Assembly (NCBI GenBank): GCA_016868375.1
Contig: VGHA01000032.1
Coordinates: 1-34,382, forward strand
Source: Betaproteobacteria bacterium
GTDB lineage: Bacteria > Pseudomonadota > Gammaproteobacteria > Burkholderiales > Burkholderiaceae_E
DNA: 34,382 nucleotides
Direction of reading: 5' to 3'
The notes under the pieces are model-generated. The model saw only the letters and a program-made list of their open reading frames with translations, had not been told where the DNA came from and searched no databases. A program made the position numbers and the translations under genes. Numbering within the stretch: the stretch's first letter is position 1; each line of letters starts with the position of its first letter. Positions 1 through 7,695 of the stretch are shown piece by piece.

Positions 1-404
1 CCCCGCCCCGCCAGAAACCGCATCTGCCGGGCCCGCGACTCTCGGCTGTCGGGCGGTTCGCCAAACCGCTTGCGCCAGACTTCGAGCGCGCGATCAAATT
101 CGGAGGCCTTCAGCGCCTGCAGCGCCGGTTCGAGCTGCTCGGCCGAGAGATCATGAGCGCGCAGCTCGTGCCGGATGCGGGCCGTGCCGAATCGCTCGGC
201 CCGGCGCCGGACGACGCTTTCGACAAACCGCTGGTCTGACAGCAGCTTTTTTGAGGCGAGCCGGTCAAGCACCGCCTCAAGCGTTTCTGCGTCAGGCGCG
301 TGCGGCACCAGCCGGGCACGCAGTTCGACCCGGCTGTACTCGCGTCGCGCAAGAAACCCCAGCGCGCGGGCTTCAAGGGAACGCGGCTGGCGACCGGCGG
401 GCAT
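1..404 (-). CDS. recX: RecX, regulatory protein (partial, C-terminus beyond window)
   Basis: RecX binds RecA filaments and modulates RecA activity in the cytoplasm. The frame begins with ATG at 404, starting MPAGRQPRSLEARALGFLARREYSR, and continues in frame to the window edge, giving 134 residues of a protein usually about 150 long. Visible features are the Arg-rich helical three-helix repeats, with the patterns REYSRVELRARL and LxxKKLLSDQRFVESVVRRRAERFG, typical of RecX. It lies 20 bp after the recA stop on the same strand, the classical recA-recX arrangement, and is probably co-transcribed by read-through from the SOS-controlled recA promoter. No strong Shine-Dalgarno sequence precedes the start, so the start is probable, not certain. 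The missing part is only the last residues. Confidence 0.88.
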   Translation of the reverse strand, partial: MPAGRQPRSLEARALGFLARREYSRVELRARLVPHAPDAETLEAVLDRLASKKLLSDQRFVESVVRRRAERFGTARIRHELRAHDLSAEQLEPALQALKASEFDRALEVWRKRFGEPPDSRESRARQMRFLAGR

Positions 405-424
405 GGCCTGGCGTGAGGCGCCGA

Positions 425-1486
425 TCAGGCCGCTGCCTCGCCTGCTTCACCAGCCGGGCGCTCGGCGACACCAAAGTGCACACGAACCTTGTTTTCGATT
501 TCGTGTGCGAGTTCAGGGCGATCGCGCAGGAATTCGCGTGCGTTGTCTTTGCCCTGACCGATTCGGTCACCCTGATAGCTGTACCAGGCGCCGCTTTTTT
601 CAACGATGCTGGAATTGGCGCCAAGCTCGAGGATTTCGCCCTCACGAGAGATGCCCTCACCGTACAGGATGTCGAAGTCAGCCGCCTTGAACGGGGGAGC
701 GACCTTGTTTTTGACGACCTTGACCCGGGTTTCGCTTCCGATGACTTCGTCACCCTTCTTGATTGCGCCCGTGCGGCGGATATCAAGGCGTACCGACGAG
801 TAAAACTTGAGTGCGTTACCCCCGGTGGTGGTTTCCGGGTTACCGAACATGACGCCGATCTTCATTCGAATCTGGTTGATGAAGATGACCATTGAATTGG
901 TGCGCTTGATGGTGGCGGTGAGCTTGCGCAGCGCCTGCGACATGAGCCGTGCCTGAAGACCGGGCAGGGAATCGCCCATTTCGCCTTCGATTTCGGCCTT
1001 GGGCGTGAGTGCTGCGACAGAGTCGATGACGATGAGATCGACCGAGCCGCTGCGAACCAGCGCATCGGCGATTTCAAGCGCCTGTTCACCGGTGTCGGGC
1101 TGTGAGACCAGCAGGTCGTCAAGGGTGACGCCGAGTTTCGCCGCGTACTGGACATCCAGCGCATGCTCGGCGTCGATGAATGCGCAGGTGCCGCCCAGCT
1201 TTTGCATTTCGGCGATGACCTGAAGGGTAAGCGTGGTTTTTCCGGACGACTCAGGCCCGAAAATTTCAATGACCCGGCCGCGCGGCAGGCCGCCAACACC
1301 CAACGCGATGTCTAGGCCGAGCGACCCGGTGGAAACCACCTGGATGTCATGCTCGACGCCGGCATCGGCCAGCCGCATGATTGAGCCTTTGCCGAACTGT
1401 TTTTCGATTTGGGCCAGCGCGGCGCTTAGCGCTTTGCCGCGGTCGGAGCGTGATTTTGCGTCGTCCATATTGATGACTTTTTCCAT
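425..1486 (-). CDS. recA: RecA recombinase
   Basis: RecA is the ATP-dependent DNA strand-exchange protein and the co-protease that triggers LexA self-cleavage in the SOS response. The 353-residue product has the family's usual length. Walker A GPESSGKT is at residues 77-84, Walker B LIVIDS near residue 150, and the DNA-binding loop stretch [21 protein letters not shown] is intact. The C-terminus is shorter and less acidic than in E. coli. ATG at 1486 is chosen because GAGGT lies a few bases upstream; a second in-frame ATG six codons later is possible. A LexA box and sigma70 promoter are visible upstream (see separate entries). recX follows downstream. Confidence 0.98.
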   Translation of the reverse strand: MEKVINMDDAKSRSDRGKALSAALAQIEKQFGKGSIMRLADAGVEHDIQVVSTGSLGLDIALGVGGLPRGRVIEIFGPESSGKTTLTLQVIAEMQKLGGTCAFIDAEHALDVQYAAKLGVTLDDLLVSQPDTGEQALEIADALVRSGSVDLIVIDSVAALTPKAEIEGEMGDSLPGLQARLMSQALRKLTATIKRTNSMVIFINQIRMKIGVMFGNPETTTGGNALKFYSSVRLDIRRTGAIKKGDEVIGSETRVKVVKNKVAPPFKAADFDILYGEGISREGEILELGANSSIVEKSGAWYSYQGDRIGQGKDNAREFLRDRPELAHEIENKVRVHFGVAERPAGEAGEAAA

Positions 1487-1530
1487 GTTGACCTCGTCTG
1501 GGCAGGAGAGTGAAAGCTGAAGTGACGAGG

Positions 1531-1559
1531 ATTATTGCACGCAACTACTGTATAAACAA
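1531..1559 (-). promoter_or_regulatory. recA sigma70-type promoter
   Basis: On the minus strand TTGTTT (complement of 1554-1559) is followed after 17 bases by AATAAT (complement of 1531-1536). This is a good -35/-10 pair about 45 bp before the recA start. The predicted transcript start is near 1524. The LexA box covers the -35 and part of the spacer, as expected for SOS repression. Confidence 0.7.
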
Positions 1560-1563
1560 TCAG
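1548..1563. promoter_or_regulatory. LexA (SOS) box upstream of recA
   Basis: CTGTATAAACAATCAG has the form CTG-N10-CAG of the gammaproteobacterial and betaproteobacterial LexA operator. The surrounding 20 bases match the palindromic consensus TACTGTATATATATACAGTA at 15 positions. It overlaps the predicted recA -35 element, so LexA binding would block RNA polymerase. Confidence 0.88.
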
Positions 1564-1589
1564 TTCTTTTGGGGTAGTCAGCAGGGCTG

Positions 1590-2147
1590 TTACGGGGCTT
1601 GCGCGGTTCCGACGCCCGTGTCTGCAAAAATCTCAAGTGCCCGGGACAGTGCATACGAGGCGGTTTGCAGCCTGACGGACTGCCGGTCGCCCGCGAAGAC
1701 CCGCGTTTCAACCACGACCTGCAGCGAGGCGGCCGACTCGGTGTCGGCTTTGCGCCTGACCGCCCAGCCGAAGCACACGGTACCCACAGGCTTTGCCGCG
1801 CTGCCTCCGCCAGGCCCTGCGATTCCCGTGACCGCCAACGCGAGCGCGGTCCGGCTGCGTGCGAGCGCACCCTCGGCCATCTGCGCAGCCACCGCTTCGC
1901 TCACTGCACCATGCTCGGCAAGCGTCTCCAGTCGCACGCCCAGCAGTTCATGCTTGGACTCATTGCTGTAGGTGACAAAGCCGCGCTCGAACCAGCCGCT
2001 CGACCCGGCAAGTTCGGTGAGCGCAGCCGCGATCAACCCACCGGTGCATGACTCGGCGGTGGCCAGCTTCGCGCCGGCTGCTTCAAGCGCCTGCGCCAGG
2101 GGGCGCACAGACCCCGCAGTCGTGGTGAGATCGGACAACGAATTCAT
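1590..2147 (-). CDS. pncC: Nicotinamide-nucleotide amidohydrolase PncC (CinA C-terminal domain)
   Basis: PncC deamidates nicotinamide mononucleotide to nicotinate mononucleotide, recycling pyridine nucleotides. The 185-residue protein is a stand-alone CinA C-terminal domain. It shows the hallmark LATAESCTGGLIAAALTELAG near residues 28-48, then GFVTYSNESKHELLGV and the glycine-rich VTGIAGPGGGSAAKPVGTV. The N-terminal CinA/MoaB-like domain of full-length CinA is absent, which is common. It lies between pgpA (23 bp upstream) and recA, the usual neighbourhood in Burkholderiales, and ends about 100 bp before the recA control region. The family assignment is firm; in vivo function is inferred from the family. 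Confidence 0.93.
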   Translation of the reverse strand: MNSLSDLTTTAGSVRPLAQALEAAGAKLATAESCTGGLIAAALTELAGSSGWFERGFVTYSNESKHELLGVRLETLAEHGAVSEAVAAQMAEGALARSRTALALAVTGIAGPGGGSAAKPVGTVCFGWAVRRKADTESAASLQVVVETRVFAGDRQSVRLQTASYALSRALEIFADTGVGTAQAP

Positions 2148-2170
2148 TCGCGGCTCAAGCGAGGTTAGAG

Positions 2171-2701
2171 TCAGAGCCCAACGGACCTTACGATCGCAAA
2201 CACCAGCAGCGTGAAGAAGGCTGCAAGCGCATCGTCAAACATGATGCCAAAGCCACCTTTGAGCCGTGCATCGAAATACCCGATCGGTGGGGGTTTGACG
2301 ATGTCGAAGAAGCGAAACACCGCAAACGCTGCCAGTTGCGACAGCCAGTCGGTGGGCAGAAACGCCAGCACCAGCCAGAACGCGACCACTTCATCCCAGA
2401 CAATCGCCGAGTGATCGGCAACACCGACGTCGCGTGCCGCTCGGCCGCAGGCCCAGACGCCGACGAGAAACGCCACCGCAATCACGACCAGCCATTCGTG
2501 CACCAACACCCAGTCCTCGAGTGCCACGAACACGCACCAGGCCCACAAGGTGCCCACCGTACCGGGGGCCCTGGGGAACAGACCGCTTCCAAAGCCCAGT
2601 GCGATCAGATGCGCTGGCGAAGTGAGCCGAAATCGCGCAAGGTGCGCGGCACGAACCTCGGCTGCGGCAGACGGTTCAGGCGAAATGATCAAACCCTCCA
2701 C
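2171..2701 (-). CDS. pgpA: Phosphatidylglycerophosphatase A
   Basis: PgpA dephosphorylates phosphatidylglycerol phosphate in the inner membrane during phospholipid synthesis. The key motif is GFGSGLFPRAPGTVGTL, followed by several hydrophobic membrane segments, the metal/catalytic pattern FFDIVKPPPIGYFD, and GIMFDDALAAFFTLL near the C-terminus. The start is unclear. An ATG at 2770 would overlap thiL by 95 bp and give an odd N-terminal extension. A GTG at 2701 overlaps thiL by 26 bp and gives 176 residues, close to the usual 165-180; a TTG at 2692 is also possible. GTG 2701 is used here. The overlap suggests translational coupling to thiL. Confidence 0.9.
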   Translation of the reverse strand: MEGLIISPEPSAAAEVRAAHLARFRLTSPAHLIALGFGSGLFPRAPGTVGTLWAWCVFVALEDWVLVHEWLVVIAVAFLVGVWACGRAARDVGVADHSAIVWDEVVAFWLVLAFLPTDWLSQLAAFAVFRFFDIVKPPPIGYFDARLKGGFGIMFDDALAAFFTLLVFAIVRSVGL

Positions 2702-3629
2702 GCTCGAGCACCACAGCCCGGGCGTCAGCACCGGTGATTCGGATACCGGGCTGGTCTGATATCTGCCCAATGCGCGTCACGGCCAGACCGAGCCGGTCCC
2801 GCAACGCCTGGATCGCATCGCGCCGGGACGGCTTGGCGGTAAAGAGCAGTTCGTAGTCATCGCCGCCCGACAGGGCGAGCGTCTTGCGCTCGTCCTCGGA
2901 CAGCGCCGCAAGCGACGCATCAACCGGCACGGCGTTCCAATCAATATGGGCACCAAGCCTTGAGCGATCACAGACATGACCGAGATCGGAGATCAGGCCA
3001 TCCGACACATCAATCGCAGCATGGGCCAGCGATCTGAGCGCCAGACCCAGGGACAGCCGCGCCTGCGGCCGCTCCATGCGACACCGCGCAGGGTGGGCTT
3101 CGGGTAAGGGCCGCCCGGCCAGAGCCTCGCGAACCGCCAGTGCGGCTGCGCCCAGCGATCCGCTGACCCACACGTCGTCGCCCGCCTGAGCGGCATCGCG
3201 CCGCAACGCAGCGCCGGGCGGCACCTCGCCAATCGCGGTGATGCTGATGGTGAGCGGCCCGCGGGTCGTGTCCCCGCCGAGCAGTTCGCAGCCCGTGGCT
3301 GAAGCAAGCGCCAGCAATCCGGCGGAAAACTCCGCCAGCCAGGCTTCGTCGACCTGCGGCAACGCAAGCGCGAGCGTAAACCCGACGGGCGCTGCGCCCA
3401 TCGCCGCCAGATCCGACAGGTTCACCGCCAGCGCCTTGTGGCCGATGGATGCAGGGGGCGCATCGGCGAGAAAGTGGCGATCGCACACCAGCATATCGGT
3501 GGTGACTGCCAGTGCCGCATGACGGGCTGGCGCAGCAAGCAACGCACAGTCATCACCGATGCCGAGCAGCGCCCGCTTCGCAGGCTGCTCGAAGAAACGC
3601 CGGATCAGTTCAAATTCACCGAGCGCCAT
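2676..3629 (-). CDS. thiL: Thiamine-monophosphate kinase
   Basis: ThiL phosphorylates thiamine monophosphate to thiamine diphosphate, the last step of cofactor synthesis, using ATP in the cytoplasm. The 317-residue product begins [13 protein letters not shown] and shows the AIR-synthase-type motifs [42 protein letters not shown], the substrate-site [13 protein letters not shown] and [11 protein letters not shown]. All Asp-rich Mg-ATP sites are present. The start overlaps the nusB end by 14 bp, and pgpA overlaps its end, so nusB-thiL-pgpA is read as one transcript. This order is widespread in proteobacteria. The ThDP made here is the cofactor of the enzyme encoded at 7.7-9.4 kb. Confidence 0.96.
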   Translation of the reverse strand: MALGEFELIRRFFEQPAKRALLGIGDDCALLAAPARHAALAVTTDMLVCDRHFLADAPPASIGHKALAVNLSDLAAMGAAPVGFTLALALPQVDEAWLAEFSAGLLALASATGCELLGGDTTRGPLTISITAIGEVPPGAALRRDAAQAGDDVWVSGSLGAAALAVREALAGRPLPEAHPARCRMERPQARLSLGLALRSLAHAAIDVSDGLISDLGHVCDRSRLGAHIDWNAVPVDASLAALSEDERKTLALSGGDDYELLFTAKPSRRDAIQALRDRLGLAVTRIGQISDQPGIRITGADARAVVLERGGFDHFA

Positions 3630-4095
3630 CGGAGGCGGGTGGCGATATCTCGACCGCGCGAACTTTCAGCGCCACGCGGTCGAGGACACCGTTCACATAC
3701 TTGTAGCCATCGGTACCACCAAATGTTTTGGCAAGCTCGACCGCCTCGTTGATGACCACCCGATAGGGAATTTCAGGGTGATGCATCAGTTCGAATACAC
3801 CGAGGAGTAGCACCGCATGCTCGACCGGGCTCAGTTCGGCGACCGGCCGGTCGAGGTGCGGCGTGATGGCTTCATGAAGCAGCGTGTTGGCGCTGATCAC
3901 GCCATGGAGCAGCGCCTGAAAGTGATCGCGATCAGCCTTGACGAAGCCAGGATTGTCGAACTGCAGATGGGCTTCGATGGTGCCGGGTTCGCTGGCGCTG
4001 ACCAGCCACTCGTACAGCCCCTGCAGCGCAAGCTCCCGCGAACGCCGGCGGGCGCTTTTGGCTGGCGTACCCCGGCTCGCGGCGGGCTGATTCAA
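3616..4095 (-). CDS. nusB: Transcription antitermination factor NusB
   Basis: NusB binds boxA RNA together with S10/NusE and supports antitermination of rRNA operons. The 159-residue product starts [30 protein letters not shown], with the Arg-rich RNA-binding N-terminus typical of the family, and continues with the helical core around [23 protein letters not shown] and the C-terminal motif [31 protein letters not shown]. It overlaps ribH by 4 bp and thiL by 14 bp, the common ribH-nusB-thiL arrangement. Nothing unusual was seen. Confidence 0.96.
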   Translation of the reverse strand: MNQPAASRGTPAKSARRRSRELALQGLYEWLVSASEPGTIEAHLQFDNPGFVKADRDHFQALLHGVISANTLLHEAITPHLDRPVAELSPVEHAVLLLGVFELMHHPEIPYRVVINEAVELAKTFGGTDGYKYVNGVLDRVALKVRAVEISPPASDGAR

Positions 4096-4604
4096 TCGCG
4101 CCCCCCCTCGAGCGAGAGGAGATCAAAATCGTCGGGCGGGCCGAAGCTGTCCAGCCACTCATCGAGCCGCGCCATTTCGACCGCCACCTGGGCAGCTTCA
4201 GCACCCTTGACCGGCGCGCGCACGGCCGCCTGTTCATCGGTGTTGGTGGTCAGCACCGCGTTGGCAACCGGCAGGCCGAACTCGTTGGCAACCGCCTGAA
4301 TGCCGCGCCCCGACTCGTTGGAAACCAGCTCAAAGTGGTAGGTTTCACCTCGGATGACCGCGCCGAGCGCAATCAGCGCGTCAAACTCGCCGGTGCTCGC
4401 CATGCGATGCAGTACGAAAGGAATTTCAAGCGCCCCGGGCACCGTGCAAAGCGAAATGTCCTGCTCTGCAACGCCCAGCCGGATCAGTTCGGCCAGACAC
4501 GATTCGCGCAGCGCCGTACAAACGGCTTCATTGAAGCGCGACTGCACGATACCGATCCGCAGGCCCTGGCCGTCAAGCTCGGCCTGAAACACTTCAACCG
4601 ACAT
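4092..4604 (-). CDS. ribH: 6,7-dimethyl-8-ribityllumazine synthase
   Basis: RibH condenses 3,4-dihydroxy-2-butanone 4-phosphate with the ribitylaminouracil product of RibD/phosphatase to give lumazine, the penultimate riboflavin step. The 170-residue product begins [25 protein letters not shown]. It shows [28 protein letters not shown] with the catalytic His, and GRGIQAV. An upstream in-frame ATG at 4652 is rejected: the ATG at 4604 has AGGGGGAA just before it and lines up with the family N-terminus. Its start overlaps the ribBX stop by 11 bp and its stop overlaps nusB by 4 bp, so translation is probably coupled. The C-terminal tail after the core is slightly extended. Confidence 0.96.
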   Translation of the reverse strand: MSVEVFQAELDGQGLRIGIVQSRFNEAVCTALRESCLAELIRLGVAEQDISLCTVPGALEIPFVLHRMASTGEFDALIALGAVIRGETYHFELVSNESGRGIQAVANEFGLPVANAVLTTNTDEQAAVRAPVKGAEAAQVAVEMARLDEWLDSFGPPDDFDLLSLEGGRD

Positions 4605-5754
4605 TGAATTCCCCCTGGCTGATCGGTACCGCGATATCGGGCTCCGCTTCATGCGCGAACCCGGTGACCTGCAGCGAAAATCCGCCCATGCTGGGCAGCT
4701 TCACCGGCCTTGACAGCAGCTTCATTCGGCCAACACCGATGTCGCGCAAGATCTGCGCGCCGATTCCGTAGGAACGCAGGTCCATCTTGGGTCGCTGCGG
4801 CACGGCACCCGTCGCCGCGGCCGACACCCCCGAACCGACGATCGCACTGACCAGCGGCGCCCCGGCGTTAGAGCAGTTGAGCAGCACCAGAGCGCCGCAA
4901 CCAGACGCTGCGATTGCAGCAAGTGCCTTGTGCACCGACCAGGAGTGGCTGCCGCGCTTGGTATCGATCAGATCAATGATGGACGCGAGTTCCTGAACCC
5001 GCACCAGCGCATCATTACCCGGCCCGGGCGCGCCGCACACGAGTGCAAGGTGCGCACCGCCCGCGGCCCGGTCGCGATAGGTGAGCATCCGAAATTCGCC
5101 ATGCACGGTTTGCACCGTCGATTCGCCCATCCGCTCGACTAGCGATTCGTTGGCACTTCGATAACCGATCAGGTCAGCGATGGTGCCGATCTTCAGGCCA
5201 TGCGTGCGGCCAAATTCAATCAGGTCGGGCAACCGGGCCATCGTGCCGTCATCGTTCATGATCTCGCAGATGACCGAGGCCGGTTGAAGCCCCGCCAGCG
5301 CGGCGAGATCACAGCCCGCTTCGGTATGCCCTGCCCGGACCAGAACGCCCCCCTTTTCTGCCCGCAGCGGAAACACATGACCTGGCTGCACCAGATGGTC
5401 GGGGCGTGCGTCACGCGCGATGGCCGCCTGGATGGTGCGCGCCCGATCGGCAGCCGAAATGCCAGTGCTGACGCCCTCGGCAGCCTCGATCGAAACAGTG
5501 AACTTGGTGCCGTGGCGGGTGCCGTTGCGGGTGACCATCAGCGAAAGGTCAAGCTGTCGGCAACGCTCTTCGGTGAGCGTGAGGCAGATCAGGCCGCGCC
5601 CGAAACGCGCCATGAAATTGACCGCTTCCGGCGTGACGAACTCGGCCGCCAGCACCAGATCGCCTTCGTTCTCGCGGTCTTCCTCGTCAACAAGGATGAC
5701 CATTTTGCCGGCCCGCATGTCGGCAATGATGTCGGTAATGCTGGATAAGGCCAT
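4594..5754 (-). CDS. ribB: 3,4-dihydroxy-2-butanone 4-phosphate synthase with degenerate GTP cyclohydrolase II domain (RibBX type)
   Basis: The N-terminal half (residues 1 to about 200) is an intact RibB domain that makes 3,4-dihydroxy-2-butanone 4-phosphate from ribulose 5-phosphate. [10 protein letters not shown] at 23-32 supplies metal ligands, and [12 protein letters not shown] and [17 protein letters not shown] are present. The C-terminal half (about 205-386) is RibA-like in length and keeps LVRVQE and [14 protein letters not shown]. However, the zinc site, normally SECLTGDxxxSxRCDCG, is replaced by [16 protein letters not shown] without those cysteines, and the catalytic RGQEGRG is gone. 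Active GTP cyclohydrolase II is therefore unlikely here, and a separate ribA should exist elsewhere. Such hybrids are called RibBX. It lies between ribE (12 bp) and ribH (overlap). Confidence 0.93.
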   Translation of the reverse strand: MALSSITDIIADMRAGKMVILVDEEDRENEGDLVLAAEFVTPEAVNFMARFGRGLICLTLTEERCRQLDLSLMVTRNGTRHGTKFTVSIEAAEGVSTGISAADRARTIQAAIARDARPDHLVQPGHVFPLRAEKGGVLVRAGHTEAGCDLAALAGLQPASVICEIMNDDGTMARLPDLIEFGRTHGLKIGTIADLIGYRSANESLVERMGESTVQTVHGEFRMLTYRDRAAGGAHLALVCGAPGPGNDALVRVQELASIIDLIDTKRGSHSWSVHKALAAIAASGCGALVLLNCSNAGAPLVSAIVGSGVSAAATGAVPQRPKMDLRSYGIGAQILRDIGVGRMKLLSRPVKLPSMGGFSLQVTGFAHEAEPDIAVPISQGEFNVG

Positions 5755-5766
5755 GATTGCCCGATT

Positions 5767-6405
5767 CTACGCCGCTGGGCCGGACGCGCCGGGCGCGCCG
5801 CCCGCTCCGACCGACAACAGACGCTCGCAATACCGCGCGATCAGGTCGATTTCGAGATTGACCCGATCGCCCGGCTTCAGATGTTTGAGCGTGGTGACCG
5901 CAATCGTGTGCGGGATCAGATTGATGGCGAAATCGGTGCCCGAGGGCGAGTCATCCACAGTGTTGACCGTGAGACTGACACCGTTGACGGTAATCGACCC
6001 TTTGTAGGCCAGATAGCGACCGAGTTCAACCGGTGCACGCACCACCAGCAGCCAGGACTCGCCCACGGCTTCAAAGCGGCGCACCTCGCCAAGGCCATCC
6101 ACATGCCCTGACACCAGATGTCCGCCCAGGCGATCGGCCAGCCGCAGCGCTTTTTCGAGGTTTACCTCGCCGGGCTGCGACAACCCCACTGTGCGCGCCA
6201 GGCTTTCTGCGGACACATCAAAGGACAGCCGGCTGCCCTCGATGCCCACCACCGTCATGCAGGCGCCCTGTATGGCAACTGAATCGCCAATTGACACATC
6301 GTCAAGGCCAAGCCCGCCAGCCTCAACCACCAGTCGAACGCCGGTCGTACCCAGAGGCTCGCAACGTTCGATGCGGCCCAGGGCCGCGACAATTCCGGTA
6401 AACAT
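5767..6405 (-). CDS. ribE: Riboflavin synthase alpha chain
   Basis: This enzyme dismutates two lumazines to riboflavin and the ribitylaminouracil. The 212-residue product starts MFTGIVAALGRIERCEPLG, the invariant MFTGI N-terminus. It contains two lumazine-binding repeats: the first around SIGDSVAIQGACMTVV, the second around YKGSITVNGVSLTVN. VSGHVDGLG lies between them and HTIAVTTL near the end. The C-terminal Gly/Ala/Pro tail is family-variable. It sits 17 bp after ribD and 12 bp before ribBX on the same strand, so the four rib genes form one riboflavin operon. Confidence 0.97.
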   Translation of the reverse strand: MFTGIVAALGRIERCEPLGTTGVRLVVEAGGLGLDDVSIGDSVAIQGACMTVVGIEGSRLSFDVSAESLARTVGLSQPGEVNLEKALRLADRLGGHLVSGHVDGLGEVRRFEAVGESWLLVVRAPVELGRYLAYKGSITVNGVSLTVNTVDDSPSGTDFAINLIPHTIAVTTLKHLKPGDRVNLEIDLIARYCERLLSVGAGGAPGASGPAA

Positions 6406-6422
6406 GGTCCGATTCCCAGTGA

Positions 6423-7514
6423 CTAGCCGGCGCGCGCCACGCGGGCGAGCAGACGGACATCGTTACCCAAACGATCAACCGCATGCAGGTTGAGCGCAAT
6501 TCGCTCATCAAGCGAGGCGACCGCATCAAGCTCGAACATCGGTCGACCGCTTCCCAGCAGTGAGGCGGACATATAGAGAAGCAGTTCGTCGACGCAGCCC
6601 TCGCGGATCAGCGATGCGTTCAGCTTATGCCCGGCCTCGACATGCACTTCGTTGAATCCGCGCGCAGCAAGCGTGAGCATGAGCGCGGTCAGATCGACTT
6701 TGCCCTCGGCATTGGGCAGCTCAAGCACCTCGCAGCCGCGATCACGCAGCTGCGCGGCAACCTCTGCGCGCTCGCGAGCGCATACAACCAGCACATCGCC
6801 CCCTTTCAGGATGCGCGCTTCAAGGTCAACTTCGAGACGCGAGTCGACCAGCACCTTAAGCGGCTGGCGGCGCACGCCCTCCAGCCGGGCGGTCAGCTGC
6901 GGGTTGTCATCGCGGACAGTGCCAATGCCGGTAAGAATGGCGCAGGCCCGCGCACGCCAGCGATGGCCGTCCTCGCGTGCCGCCTCGCCCGTAATCCACT
7001 GACTGCGCCCATCGGGCAGTGCGGTAAAGCCATCCAGGCTCGCGGCAACCTTCATTCGAACCCAGGGAAGTCCGCGCGTCATGCGCGACACAAAACCGGG
7101 ATTGAGCTCGGTCGCCTGAACGCCCAGCAGCCCGCAGCGCACATCGATGCCGGCGGCTCTGAGCTTGGTCAGGCCCTCGCCATTGACCAGCGGATTCGGG
7201 TCTTCCATGGCCGCAATGACGCGCGCAACCTTCGCCTCAATCAGCGAATCGGTGCAGGGCGGCGTGCGACCGTGATGGCTGCAGGGCTCGAGCGTGAGAT
7301 AGACCGTTGCGCCGCGCGCGCGAGCCCCGGCATGCGCCAGCGCGATCACCTCCGCATGGGGCTCGCCCGCCCGCACATGCCAGCCCTCGCCCACCATCTC
7401 GCCATCGCGAACGATCACGCATCCGACGCGCGGGTTCGGCGTGGTCGTGTCCATGCCTCGCGCGGCCAGCTCAATGGCGCGCAGCATCCAGCGGTGGTCA
7501 TCGGAGGTGAACAT
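6423..7514 (-). CDS. ribD: Bifunctional pyrimidine deaminase/reductase RibD
   Basis: RibD deaminates and then reduces the pyrimidine intermediate formed by GTP cyclohydrolase II. The N-terminal deaminase domain has the zinc site HAE (53-55) and PCSHHGRTPPC (77-87). The C-terminal NADPH reductase domain begins near residue 148 with RPKVAASLDG-like RMKVAASLDGFTA and GIGTVRDDNPQLTAR. The start is ATG at 7514 (MFTSDDHRWM), giving 363 residues; an upstream ATG at 7577 would add an unrelated-looking extension. It is the first rib gene of the operon. In many relatives nrdR precedes it directly, but here a plus-strand ThDP enzyme separates the two. No FMN riboswitch was recognised upstream. Confidence 0.96.
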   Translation of the reverse strand: MFTSDDHRWMLRAIELAARGMDTTTPNPRVGCVIVRDGEMVGEGWHVRAGEPHAEVIALAHAGARARGATVYLTLEPCSHHGRTPPCTDSLIEAKVARVIAAMEDPNPLVNGEGLTKLRAAGIDVRCGLLGVQATELNPGFVSRMTRGLPWVRMKVAASLDGFTALPDGRSQWITGEAAREDGHRWRARACAILTGIGTVRDDNPQLTARLEGVRRQPLKVLVDSRLEVDLEARILKGGDVLVVCARERAEVAAQLRDRGCEVLELPNAEGKVDLTALMLTLAARGFNEVHVEAGHKLNASLIREGCVDELLLYMSASLLGSGRPMFELDAVASLDERIALNLHAVDRLGNDVRLLARVARAG

Positions 7515-7695
7515 CGGAAGCCGGTTGACGCCGGGGTTTGACCCACGGCAGGAACAATTCAGGACCGCGATTATCACCCGAGCGGCGATACCCCCTGTCG
7601 GCGACGGCTACGGGGGCTGAACGCGATCGGCCGGAATCGACGCCTGACACTACAATGCGATGCCCGCTCATTTACCGCTTTACGGGATGGTCACG

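Noticed and set aside
251-895. Long plus-strand frames opposite recA, and similar antisense frames opposite ribD, glyA, tyrS, fadD and others
   Set aside because: They are mirror frames of strongly conserved GC-rich genes, without domains of their own.
2702-2770. Upstream ATG for pgpA giving 199 residues
   Set aside because: It would overlap thiL by 95 bp and its extra residues are just another frame of the conserved ThiL C-terminus.
7585-7620. GC-rich CCCCC...GGGGG dyad before the ThDP enzyme, considered as an FMN riboswitch for ribD
   Set aside because: None of the conserved FMN riboswitch segments is present and the pairing is short and irregular.
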